NCBI GenBank assembly: GCA_015058265.1
Contig: SVCR01000091.1
Coordinates: 1-6,866 of the forward strand
Direction: 5' to 3'
DNA length: 6,866 nucleotides
Source of the DNA: Clostridiales bacterium
Lineage (GTDB): Bacteria > Bacillota_A > Clostridia > Peptostreptococcales > Anaerovoracaceae
In this document: positions 1 to 6,860 of the stretch, one piece after another
Layout of the letters: every line of letters begins with the position of its first letter
Numbering within the stretch: position 1 is the first letter of the stretch
The notes under the pieces: generated by a model
Told to the model about the DNA's origin: nothing
The model's database searches: none
What the model saw: only the letters and a program-made list of their open reading frames with translations
Made by a program: the position numbers and the translations under genes

Positions 1-836
1 ACTTTGACATGATGTCTTGTTTCCTCATCGAAGGTCGAATATATGACCTCGCTCTTGTGAAGGCTCCTCTTCATGTCTGTGACCTCTTCAGGTCTCTCGT
101 CCACAAGAAGTACGATCAGCTCTATGTCAGGGTATTTCTCCTCGACCGATGCAGCGATCTTCTTGAGCAGTACAGTCTTTCCTGCTTTAGGCTGCGCAAC
201 TATCAGTCCTCTCTGACCTCTTCCGATCGGAGCGACAAGGTCCATGACCCTGGTCGACAGATCTATGCTGGAATTCTCCAGCACGATCTTCTGATTCGGA
301 AAGATCGGCGTCAGATTATCAAAGTGAGGTCTCCTCTTAGCTGTCATCGGATCGAGCCCGTTGACTGCCTTAACGTAGAGAAGAGCGCCGAATCTCTCAC
401 CGGCACGCGGTTTTCTCGTGATCCCGAGGATCTTGTCTCCCGTCCTGAGGCCAAATCTCCTGATCTGGCTGTTTGAAACATATATGTCCTTGTTTGATGT
501 AAGGAAATTATCAAATCTCAGAAATCCGAATCCATCTTCTGCGATCTCGAGGATGCCTTCTACTTCCGGCCTCTCCTCCTGCTCTGAAGCATCGGCCTCC
601 GCATCCGGATTATCTTCGGAAGAAGCATCCATTACAGCTTCAGCTGTTTCAGGCTCTTCAGATACTGCTGATCCCTCTGCTTCAGCTGAGATCTCTTCCT
701 TCACCTCAACAGCCTCTTCAGCTGCCGCAGGGCTCTCCTCTTTCAGGACCGGAGTCCTTTTGATCCTGGTATAAGACCTCTTCTTAGGAGCGGCCTCGGT
801 ATTATTATCAACAATGTTTTTTATATCTTCAGCCAT
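1..836 (-). CDS. rho: Transcription termination factor Rho, N-terminal part (runs off the left edge)
   Basis: Rho is a hexameric RNA helicase/ATPase that loads on nascent RNA and ends transcription. Only the first 278 codons are here. Residues 1-90 are an acidic, Ala/Glu/Ser-rich low-complexity arm with a short basic patch near 18-27. Residues about 92-160 form the cold-shock-like RNA-binding domain, with [24 protein letters not shown] and GERFGALL matching E. coli Rho closely. The RecA-like motor follows: Walker A AQPKAGKT at 214-221 and [13 protein letters not shown] at about 243-255, which contains the DER triplet of the bicyclomycin pocket. The rest of the motor, including the secondary RNA-binding loops and arginine finger, lies beyond base 1. 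The start at 836 is fixed by an AGGAGG six to seven bases upstream and by a stop at 867-869 in the same frame. It follows the LtaS-like gene by 10 bases. Oddity: the usual N-terminal Rho_N helix bundle is not recognisable. Identity is certain. Confidence 0.97.
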   Translation of the reverse strand, partial: MAEDIKNIVDNNTEAAPKKRSYTRIKRTPVLKEESPAAAEEAVEVKEEISAEAEGSAVSEEPETAEAVMDASSEDNPDAEADASEQEERPEVEGILEIAEDGFGFLRFDNFLTSNKDIYVSNSQIRRFGLRTGDKILGITRKPRAGERFGALLYVKAVNGLDPMTAKRRPHFDNLTPIFPNQKIVLENSSIDLSTRVMDLVAPIGRGQRGLIVAQPKAGKTVLLKKIAASVEEKYPDIELIVLLVDERPEEVTDMKRSLHKSEVIYSTFDEETRHHVK

Positions 837-842
837 TAATGA

Positions 843-848
843 CCTCCT
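843..848 (-). promoter_or_regulatory. Shine-Dalgarno of rho
   Basis: The minus strand reads GTAGGAGGTCATTAATG: a full AGGAGG with six bases before the ATG at 836. It overlaps the TAG stop of the upstream LtaS-like gene (847-849), so ribosomes finishing that gene sit on the rho binding site, which favours coupled translation. Confidence 0.85.
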
Positions 849-2946
849 ACAGTTCTTCATTAGCCCCTACAGTAGTAAGGATCTCTTCTTCAGATTTATC
901 GACCTGGCTTACCTGCAGCTTCTCAATATCTTCGGTATCGATCTCCTCATTCAGCGCCAGCAGTGTCGGAGACAGATACAAAGTTGACAGCTGCTTGCCG
1001 TCGATACTTATGATCGACCGCTCAGTGAAATTCTTGCCTCTGATATAATAACGGTCTCCGATCTTTACGATCTCTTTGATCGTTATATCCTTATGACCCA
1101 TCTTCATATCCGCAGGGCTGTAAGGGTTCTCTCCTCCGTAAACATACTTCTTTCCGTACAGCATATCGTAGGCAAGCGCTTCCATCTCGTTCAGATAATA
1201 CTTCTTCTTAGGGCTGGTCGTCTGCTGGTAATCAAACATAATACCTTCATGACCCATTCCTGCTCTTGACAGCATGATCGCGCCGCTCTGATATGAGTGG
1301 ATATTCCTGTCTTTCTTCTCCAGTCCGATATTGTCCCATAACACATATCTGGTCTGGTATAGGTCATCCGCCTTATAGTTCTCTTCCTTGACGTCCAGCG
1401 CAGGTATATGATCTCCGTATATCAACATGATAGTCGGCTCACCGGATTCGTTGATCTTGTCGATCAGGTCTCCTATGAATGTATCCATCTCATGGCATTC
1501 ATTGAGATAGTATTCATACTTCCATTTTGTCTCCTGATCATCTGCAGTTACTGTAGTATAAGGATTCTTGAATACCTGCTCTGTAGGATACGCGCCATGA
1601 CCTTCTACAGATATCACATGCAGGAAGTCTCTCTCCTCGGAAGACTTCATTATTTCCATGATCTGCCCTGTCAGAACAGTATCCTTGCACCAGTTCGTCG
1701 GTGTGAATGACAGGTTGTTCATATACTCTACAGATGTGAAGCTGTCAAAGCCGAGATTTGCGTATACCTCATTACGGTTGTAGAAGAGCGCTCTGTGGTC
1801 ATGAAGGGCACTGGTCTGATATCCGTGACTCTTCAGAACATATGCCATGTTTTCCAAAGTGTTTTCACGCAGCTTTCCCTTATACGGATATTCTCCCGGT
1901 CCGAAGAATTTGGCACTGATCCCCGTAAGCACTTCGAATTCTGTATTTGCAGTCCCCGCTCCGCAAGCAGGTACAGTAAATCTTCCAGACGAGTAGTTAT
2001 CATATAACTCATTGAAGACAGGTGTCGGATCTCTGTCGACTTTGATATTTGCATAGTCCTGCGCAACAGTGAACGACTCCATCTGCAGGACGATTATATT
2101 AGGATGTTCAGTACTGTCATTCTTCTCCTTGAGTGCAGTCTTGGTCCCTCTCTTGGTATGCTTCTTAAGAATGGCGGTCATCATATCTTCCGAATACCCG
2201 GAAGGTCTGGAGATGCCTGCGTTCAAAGATGTTGTAATGAAGCAGTACGCGAGTCCGTAGTCGCGGTATGCGTAGTTGAGATTCCCGAAGAAGGTGCTGA
2301 CAAGTCCGGTATGTATCGCGCCGATCGTAGCTCCTCCGGTCAGACATGCCGTGAGTAATATAGCAGCGATGCTCTTCCTGTATTTGATATTCGTCCACTT
2401 TTCACTTCTGAGGAATATCAGGATTATCGCCATGACGCCGAGTACCAGAGCAATTGCCATCAGGACTATCTGCCAGATCGCATAATATGTCGTCATAATA
2501 GTAAGCCCGTCGGCAAAATTCTGGAGATCGTATAGAGTGAACGGCGTCATTCTCGACATCAGTATTGCTCCGTTGACCGATCCGAGAATGATCCATACAA
2601 GAGAGATCATGAACCAGGCAAATCTCCTGCGTTTGAACAGAAGCGCCAGGGTCATAGTTGAGAAAATGATCAGCATGTTATACAGGAAGACGACAGGGTT
2701 GGTAACAGCCCACCTGAATCCCTCTGCCGGTCCGGTCGAGAGTCTGGCAAACCATTCCATATAAAGATTGATGGCCAAAGCAACTATGCCCATCAGCATA
2801 ATATACTTTACCTCATGCCTGTCTGCATCGAAATATTTAGCTGCTCTTCTCGGGAATATTTTCAGAAACAGCTTTCTCGCTTTGCCGCCTATCCATTTTA
2901 AAGGAATTGCAATGCAAGAAAGAATAAACTTAAGTTTTTCCAGCAA
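847..2946 (-). CDS. LTA synthase family membrane sulfatase (LtaS-like phosphoglycerol transferase)
   Basis: With a TTG start at 2946 the protein has 699 residues. A basic N-terminal stretch (1-45) is followed by about five membrane segments near 49-66, 84-103, 109-128, 155-179 and 192-212, then an extracellular sulfatase-fold domain at roughly 281-600. Family catalytic and metal positions are visible: Glu290 in QMESF, Thr332 in AGTANTEFE (the nucleophile position by alignment with LtaS), His450 in VEGHGAYP, and Asp512/His513 in YGDHIP. Known members move glycerol-phosphate from phosphatidylglycerol to lipoteichoic acid or a related polymer at the outer membrane face; the exact polymer is not readable here. 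Residues about 620-681 form an extra C-terminal region resembling an IPT/TIG beta domain. The open frame extends to a GTG at 3018, but that start lacks a ribosome site and would overlap rsmA by 71 bases, while TTG 2946 has GGAGG six bases upstream. Family is secure, substrate less so. Confidence 0.92.
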   Translation of the reverse strand: MLEKLKFILSCIAIPLKWIGGKARKLFLKIFPRRAAKYFDADRHEVKYIMLMGIVALAINLYMEWFARLSTGPAEGFRWAVTNPVVFLYNMLIIFSTMTLALLFKRRRFAWFMISLVWIILGSVNGAILMSRMTPFTLYDLQNFADGLTIMTTYYAIWQIVLMAIALVLGVMAIILIFLRSEKWTNIKYRKSIAAILLTACLTGGATIGAIHTGLVSTFFGNLNYAYRDYGLAYCFITTSLNAGISRPSGYSEDMMTAILKKHTKRGTKTALKEKNDSTEHPNIIVLQMESFTVAQDYANIKVDRDPTPVFNELYDNYSSGRFTVPACGAGTANTEFEVLTGISAKFFGPGEYPYKGKLRENTLENMAYVLKSHGYQTSALHDHRALFYNRNEVYANLGFDSFTSVEYMNNLSFTPTNWCKDTVLTGQIMEIMKSSEERDFLHVISVEGHGAYPTEQVFKNPYTTVTADDQETKWKYEYYLNECHEMDTFIGDLIDKINESGEPTIMLIYGDHIPALDVKEENYKADDLYQTRYVLWDNIGLEKKDRNIHSYQSGAIMLSRAGMGHEGIMFDYQQTTSPKKKYYLNEMEALAYDMLYGKKYVYGGENPYSPADMKMGHKDITIKEIVKIGDRYYIRGKNFTERSIISIDGKQLSTLYLSPTLLALNEEIDTEDIEKLQVSQVDKSEEEILTTVGANEEL

Positions 2947-2947
2947 T

Positions 2948-3847
2948 TCATGCCTCCATAAGGCAGTCCGCAAGAACAGCGAACTCCTCCATGCTGAGAC
3001 TTTCTGCTCTTCTCTCACCGGCTATACCGGCACGTGCAAGAGCCTCAGCTATTGTTTTTTTATCTACATCTCCCATTGACATGAGAGAATTATGCAGGGT
3101 TTTCCGCCTTTGCGAAAAACCCGCCTTGATACATTTGAAAAACAGTTCCTCATCCCGGACTTTAACTGCCTTCTCCGGCCTGATATCTAGCCTGAGCACC
3201 ACCGAGTCTACTTTAGGGACAGGGTAGAAGCATTCTCTGCCTGCTTCGGCGATCTCTGTTACCTCAGCATAATAGTGCACAGAATATGTGATCGCTCCTG
3301 ACAGCTTGGTTCCGGGCTGAGCTGCGATCCTGTCACCGACTTCCTTCTGCATCATTACTGTGATGCTGGATGCGCCTGTATCGGCACTCAACAGCTTCAT
3401 TATGATAGGAGTCGTGATGTAGTAAGGGAGATTTCCGACTATCCTCACATCGGATAGTCCGTTCTCATCGAGTTCCCTGCTTATCAGCTCCTTCAGGTCG
3501 ACCTTGAGGATGTCATTATGGATGATCTCAACATTGTCCATTCCGAAGGTCTTGATCCTCAAGCCCTCTATCATGCGTTCATCCAGCTCAACTGCGATGA
3601 GCTTTCCGGCACGTTCAGCAAGCGGCAGTGTCAGTGCACCGGTCCCCGGACCGATCTCTATCACGAGGCTGCTGTCCGTAACGCCGCTTCCGTCAATGAT
3701 CGCATCAATAACATCTTCATCGATCAGGAAATTCTGACCCAGGCTCTTTGCCGGTCTCAACGCGCCGAGATTATCGGGTTTCCTGCCGCGATAGCTGTTA
3801 TTGTGCTTTTTCTTTTTTGATTTTACGGACTGTTTCTTCGAGCTCAT
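2948..3847 (-). CDS. rsmA: 16S rRNA (adenine(1518)-N6/adenine(1519)-N6)-dimethyltransferase RsmA/KsgA
   Basis: RsmA (KsgA) uses S-adenosylmethionine to dimethylate two adjacent adenines in the 3'-terminal hairpin of 16S rRNA, a late small-subunit maturation step; loss gives kasugamycin resistance. The 299-residue product has every family landmark: SLGQNFL at 35-41, the SAM-binding EIGPGTGALT at 64-73, acidic ribose-binding region VELDE at 86-90, HNDILK at 110-115, catalytic NLPYYITTPI at 139-148, FYPVPKVDSVV at 207-217, and the C-terminal QRRKTLHNSL and RRAESLSMEEFA. Length is normal, apart from a lysine-rich leader (residues 4-15) that is coded inside the overlap with rnmV. The ATG at 3847 is preceded by AGGAAGAG; no later in-frame start has a comparable site. 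It overlaps rnmV by 50 bases, matching the rnmV-rsmA pairing common in Firmicutes, and is followed one base later by the LtaS-like gene. Confidence 0.97.
   Translation of the reverse strand: MSSKKQSVKSKKKKHNNSYRGRKPDNLGALRPAKSLGQNFLIDEDVIDAIIDGSGVTDSSLVIEIGPGTGALTLPLAERAGKLIAVELDERMIEGLRIKTFGMDNVEIIHNDILKVDLKELISRELDENGLSDVRIVGNLPYYITTPIIMKLLSADTGASSITVMMQKEVGDRIAAQPGTKLSGAITYSVHYYAEVTEIAEAGRECFYPVPKVDSVVLRLDIRPEKAVKVRDEELFFKCIKAGFSQRRKTLHNSLMSMGDVDKKTIAEALARAGIAGERRAESLSMEEFAVLADCLMEA
2953..2957 (-). promoter_or_regulatory. Shine-Dalgarno that supports the TTG start of the LtaS-like gene
   Basis: The minus strand reads GGAGG-CATGAA-TTG. The GGAGG lies inside the last codons of rsmA and is six bases from the in-frame TTG at 2946. 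An ATG at 2951 overlaps the rsmA stop as ATGA, but it is only one base from the GGAGG and opens a frame of just 17 codons, so it is a decoy. The more distant in-frame GTG at 3018 has no such site. Confidence 0.7.
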
Positions 3848-4406
3848 CTCTTCCTATTCCAAAACCTCTAAGCCTTTTCAGCATCCCTCCGGCATTTCCG
3901 TAGCCGGTTCCGAGTTCTCTCGCAACTGCTGCTCTCAGTCCCGCAGAGCCGTCTGCTCCTGCAAGTCCCAGCCTTCTGAGATCCTCCATTGTGACTTGTT
4001 TATTTGATTTGTTTACATCATTTCCTGCCAAAGCAGATCTCCCGCTGAGTTCGAGCGCGCGCTTCAACGCGCGGAGTATGTCATCGGGATCGGCGTTTTC
4101 TATTCCGATATCACCGCAAGCGGTCGTGTCCTCCCGTGTCATGTAGCATTGCACGGCATCCGGAAATCTCTCTGTCAGCCTGCGTCTTATTCTTCCTCCT
4201 GCGTTGTCAGGATCCGTAAGAATGATGATGCCTTTCTCCTCATATGCCTTGGCGATCACGTTCCACGTTTCCGCCGAAATGCCGTAGCCATGCGTCGGTA
4301 TGATCAAAGCATCACACGCTCTGCTTACTGCATCGACATCATCTCGTCCTTCAACTACTATAGCCTGCTCTATCCTTAACTTGCTGTTCTTATCACTCAT
4401 CATCAT
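3798..4406 (-). CDS. rnmV: Ribonuclease M5 (5S rRNA maturation)
   Basis: RNase M5 cuts both sides of precursor 5S rRNA, in Bacillus subtilis on a complex with ribosomal protein L18. The product has about 202 residues. An N-terminal TOPRIM domain shows the metal-binding glutamate in VVEGRDD (Glu19) and the DxD pair in ILTDPDNAGG (Asp65, Asp67), and continues through GIENADPDDI at about 105-115, which matches the family block after the TOPRIM core. The C-terminal part, from MEDLRRLGL to the end, matches the M5-specific RNA-binding domain, including GTGYGNAGGMLKRLRGFGI. The start is ambiguous: the minus strand has TTG ATG ATG ATG at 4409, 4406, 4403 and 4400, all in frame and inside the end of the FtsB-like gene, with only a distant GGGAGAG (4423-4429). 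I use the outermost ATG; the choice changes only up to three methionines. Weak local ribosome signals suggest reinitiation from the upstream gene. Overlaps rsmA by 50 bases. Confidence 0.95.
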   Translation of the reverse strand: MMMSDKNSKLRIEQAIVVEGRDDVDAVSRACDALIIPTHGYGISAETWNVIAKAYEEKGIIILTDPDNAGGRIRRRLTERFPDAVQCYMTREDTTACGDIGIENADPDDILRALKRALELSGRSALAGNDVNKSNKQVTMEDLRRLGLAGADGSAGLRAAVARELGTGYGNAGGMLKRLRGFGIGRDELEETVRKIKKEKAQ

Positions 4407-4833
4407 CAAATATGAACATTATCTCTCCCGGATCGAGCAATCTGAGCTGCTTTCGAGCTTGATCCTTGATGTATTCCTTCTTGCTGACATTCTTCAGCTC
4501 TACTCTGAGCCTGTCTCTCTCCGCGGTCAGCTCCTGCTGCTGTCTCTTGAGGGCGAGATTTTCCGCTTTGAGCCTGATTATCTCGCGGCCGCACATCGTC
4601 AGAAGCATAGAAAGGATAAGGATCATCGAAATCAGGATAAGAGATTTGCGCCTGGCAACTCTCTTTTTCTGTTTTCTCTTCCTCTCCGCGATGCGCGCTT
4701 CAAGCTCCAGTTCTTCTTCAGTCTTGGGAACGATGAACTCATCCTCTCTGTAGACTTCGGAGCTTTCCGGCTCTTCAAAATATTGAGTTTGATATATTGT
4801 CCTGTCCTCTGACAATTGTTTTCTCCCGATCAT
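4393..4833 (-). CDS. Septum formation initiator, FtsB/DivIC family
   Basis: FtsB/DivIC proteins are small bitopic membrane proteins that pair with FtsL and DivIB/FtsQ in the divisome and help activate septal wall synthesis. From the ATG at 4833 the product has 146 residues: an acidic then strongly basic cytoplasmic region (1-63), one membrane helix at about 64-82, an extracellular coiled coil at about 84-116 (IIRLKAENLALKRQQQEL and on), and the family C-terminal block YIKDQARKQLRLLDPGEIMF ending in an acidic DDDE. The cytoplasmic part is longer than in E. coli FtsB, as often in Gram-positives. Three starts are possible: GTG 4839 and ATG 4833 lack a good ribosome site, while TTG 4815 has GGGAG seven bases upstream and would remove six residues from the ATG form. 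FtsB and DivIC cannot be told apart by sequence reading alone. The last codons overlap the rnmV start. Confidence 0.88.
   Translation of the reverse strand: MIGRKQLSEDRTIYQTQYFEEPESSEVYREDEFIVPKTEEELELEARIAERKRKQKKRVARRKSLILISMILILSMLLTMCGREIIRLKAENLALKRQQQELTAERDRLRVELKNVSKKEYIKDQARKQLRLLDPGEIMFIFDDDE
4823..4827 (-). promoter_or_regulatory. Possible Shine-Dalgarno for an alternative TTG start of the FtsB-like gene
   Basis: The minus strand reads GGGAG-AAAACAA-TTG, ending on an in-frame TTG at 4815. It is a better-placed ribosome site than anything in front of ATG 4833 or GTG 4839. The motif is only five bases, so this is a suggestion. Confidence 0.4.
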
Positions 4834-4892
4834 GAACACTCGTGCTGATATCGGACGATCTCACTATCTCAGATCAACAAACGCTCTCTCTA
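4834..4892 (-). other. Largest intergenic gap in the window, between the M23 peptidase and FtsB-like genes
   Basis: This 59-base stretch is the only gap big enough to hold a promoter inside the cluster. I see no convincing -35/-10 pair. A GATCT...AGATC short inverted repeat with a nine-base loop is present, but no T-run follows, so there is no intrinsic terminator. The simplest reading is read-through from the peptidase gene into the rest. Confidence 0.5.
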
Positions 4893-6848
4893 TCAAATAC
4901 CGAGATATGGTCTCGGATCGACCGGAGATCCGTTGAAGTTGATCTCAAAGTGCAGATGGTTACCGAAGCTGTGTCCTGTGTTGCCTACCAGGGCAATGTT
5001 CTGTCCCTGATATACCTTATCTCCGACATTTACGAGCAAAGCACTGCAATGTCCGTATCTCGTCATCCTGCCGTTGCCATGGTCGATCTCAACGCAGAGA
5101 CCGTATCCGTAGTACCAGCCTGCTCTCTGTATAGTTCCTCCGTCTGTAGCATATATAGGAGTTCCGTGCGAAGCCCCCATATCTATACCGGAGTGGAGTC
5201 TTCCCCATCTGTATCCGAATGGTGAAGATATGCCTTCATAGTTCTTGAGAGGAACGATATATGTTCCGGTTGGAGCTGTCTTAGGTCTCTCCGCTGTACC
5301 GACGAGAATGATCTTATCCTTCTTCTTGCGGATCTCTTCTGTTTTTCCTTTTCTCTTGGTGACTTCACCGGAGACCTTGGTCACAGTACCCTTAAAGCTC
5401 TGGATACCGTCAACTCCGTCCTGTTCCAGATAAGTATCACCCCTGTAATAATCGTCGGATTCCTTCTTGATCGTCTCGAACTCGATGACCTCTCTCATCT
5501 TGCCTTTTTCGACCATCTTAACGCTTACAGGCGCGATCTCCTGATGGATGCATACTTTGTCTCCCGGATCTGCATTGATCACGGTTTCCGTATTGCTTTC
5601 ATCAAAGATATTAGCTCTGTCCACGCGGAAGGTATCTGCGATACTTCCCAGGGTCTCGTTTTCCTCAACTATGTGGTAGATCTCTGATGTTCCGCCTTCT
5701 GTCATCAGCGTTACTGCATCAGCATTACTCTGTACACTGGTGAGGAGTACATTTACCGGTCTTACTGCCAGGTCATTGATATAATCAGCCGAAACAAGTC
5801 TCATACCGTCATCAGGTATGCTGAGCTGATCCTTCGCCTGTTCCAGAACTCTCTCTGCTTCCTTCTCACTCTTAACGACAGCGACCATCTTGTCTCCGTC
5901 ATAAACGCCGTAGGCCTCTGTCTCTATATCAGTCATATAGACAAGTTTATTGACAGCCACGTCCGCGCTGTCTACACTCTTTCCCTTGGCATCACAGAGC
6001 TTGAATGTAACATTCTGATTAGGAGTGAACTTTATCTCCGTTCCTCCCGTACTGTTCGCGGTCAGCTCTCTTCCCGCGATATCGAGAACATCTATGACAT
6101 CCTCCTGGTTCCTGACATATCCCAGGACCTTGCCGTTATATGCGTACTCGTACAAAGTGTATCTGTTGAACGTCATGAGTATCGCCGTAACGACGATGCC
6201 TGTCATAAGTATCGCCGTTCCGATCACTCTTCTTGACTGTCTGTAGGTAGATGTTATCTGATGACCGGATGTGACAAAGTCTCTGCCCATTTCGCCCAAA
6301 GTGCTGTCCACTCTGTTCTGGATACGGTCTATCAGGTCGAGAGGTGACGCAAGAATGCGAAACTTGCCGGATGACCTCTCCAGCGATTCAGACAGCGCTC
6401 TGGCCTCATCATCACTGACGGTGACCACTTTGATCTCCGCCTTTCGACGATCCTTGCTGCCGCCGCTCTCTTTCTCCTTTCTATTTCTGCCTGTGTTCCT
6501 GTCCTTATTACCGCTTTGCTCATCTTCCGGTATCCATACAGGTCTGAGTGTTTCCGAACTCTTTTCTGCCGCACCGGTCTCTTCCCGAGCAGTATTCTCC
6601 TTAATGACATCACCTGTCTCGATAAAAGTCGGTTCTCCCGGCTCGAGATTGTTACTAGCAAGGAATTTTGCATATGCCAAAGCGAGTGAATGCATATCCA
6701 CTCCGCTCACTTCCGGCTTTGCGCCTTCCGCTTTGTCTGCATACACCTCTTTGCCACGAACCGCATCGGATGTATCTGTATCCTGCACTCCGTCATTTAT
6801 TATCTTTTCTTCAGAATTAATCAGTGGTTCCCTCTTTTCCGGATCCAT
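4893..6848 (-). CDS. Membrane-anchored LysM-G5-M23 peptidoglycan endopeptidase
   Basis: The 651-residue product is a cell-wall hydrolase anchored by an internal membrane helix. Residues 1-205 are hydrophilic and probably cytoplasmic: acidic at first, then a Lys/Arg/Gly-rich stretch at about 112-137 and a likely amphipathic helix at 165-205. A single membrane segment lies at about 209-227. Outside follow an alpha/beta region (230-345) starting YNGKVLGYVRNQEDV, a LysM motif at about 389-436 (YHIVEENETLGSIADTF), a G5 domain at about 438-518 ending KKDKIILVGT, and a complete M23 (LytM-type) domain at 538-651. Zinc ligands His552 and Asp556 (HSGIDMG) and His633 (HLHFE) are present, as are His600 (YGH) and His631, so the enzyme should be active, unlike the degenerate EnvC type. 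LysM and G5 are expected to bind glycan. The start at 6848 has AGAGG seven bases upstream. It is the first gene of the visible chain. Confidence 0.93.
   Translation of the reverse strand: MDPEKREPLINSEEKIINDGVQDTDTSDAVRGKEVYADKAEGAKPEVSGVDMHSLALAYAKFLASNNLEPGEPTFIETGDVIKENTAREETGAAEKSSETLRPVWIPEDEQSGNKDRNTGRNRKEKESGGSKDRRKAEIKVVTVSDDEARALSESLERSSGKFRILASPLDLIDRIQNRVDSTLGEMGRDFVTSGHQITSTYRQSRRVIGTAILMTGIVVTAILMTFNRYTLYEYAYNGKVLGYVRNQEDVIDVLDIAGRELTANSTGGTEIKFTPNQNVTFKLCDAKGKSVDSADVAVNKLVYMTDIETEAYGVYDGDKMVAVVKSEKEAERVLEQAKDQLSIPDDGMRLVSADYINDLAVRPVNVLLTSVQSNADAVTLMTEGGTSEIYHIVEENETLGSIADTFRVDRANIFDESNTETVINADPGDKVCIHQEIAPVSVKMVEKGKMREVIEFETIKKESDDYYRGDTYLEQDGVDGIQSFKGTVTKVSGEVTKRKGKTEEIRKKKDKIILVGTAERPKTAPTGTYIVPLKNYEGISSPFGYRWGRLHSGIDMGASHGTPIYATDGGTIQRAGWYYGYGLCVEIDHGNGRMTRYGHCSALLVNVGDKVYQGQNIALVGNTGHSFGNHLHFEINFNGSPVDPRPYLGI
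4900..4916 (-). repeat. Short inverted repeat at the end of the M23 gene
   Basis: CCGAGA and TCTCGG form a perfect six-base stem around a five-base loop, within the codons for the last residues of the peptidase (about DPRPYLG). On the transcript it is followed by UAUUUGAUAG, which is not a proper U-run, so it is not an intrinsic terminator. It might pause polymerase or protect a 3' end, or be chance. Confidence 0.35.
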
Positions 6849-6855
6849 TCATATG

Positions 6856-6860
6856 CCTCT
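6856..6860 (-). promoter_or_regulatory. Shine-Dalgarno of the M23 peptidase gene
   Basis: The minus strand reads GAAGAGG-CATATGA-ATG, a five-base AGAGG core seven bases from the ATG at 6848. It sets the start. Only six more bases remain before the window edge, so no promoter can be judged. Confidence 0.6.

Noticed and set aside
9..476. Open frame of 155 codons on the plus strand
   Set aside because: It lies opposite the conserved Rho coding frame, which includes Walker A and the RNA-binding domain; the plus-strand product has no recognisable character.
418..774. Plus-strand Ser/Ala-rich frame resembling a low-complexity surface protein
   Set aside because: It is the mirror image of the Glu/Ala-rich arm of Rho (GAA/GCT codons read backwards give TTC/AGC).
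2898..2951. 17-codon frame from the ATG overlapping the rsmA stop
   Set aside because: Too short, with the ribosome site only one base away and the strong in-frame LtaS-like reading underneath.
2947..3018. GTG start at 3018 for the LtaS-like gene, giving 723 residues
   Set aside because: No Shine-Dalgarno, and the extra residues are an out-of-frame reading of the conserved RsmA C-terminus; TTG 2946 is better placed.
3641..3654. CGGTCC/GGACCG palindrome
   Set aside because: It falls on the codons of the RsmA GPGTG motif, where GGT/CCG/GGG/ACC codons create it by necessity.
4300..4812. Plus-strand open frame of 170 codons across the rnmV/FtsB joint
   Set aside because: It is antisense to two clearly identified genes; its composition is what the reverse of coiled-coil and Leu-rich codons gives.
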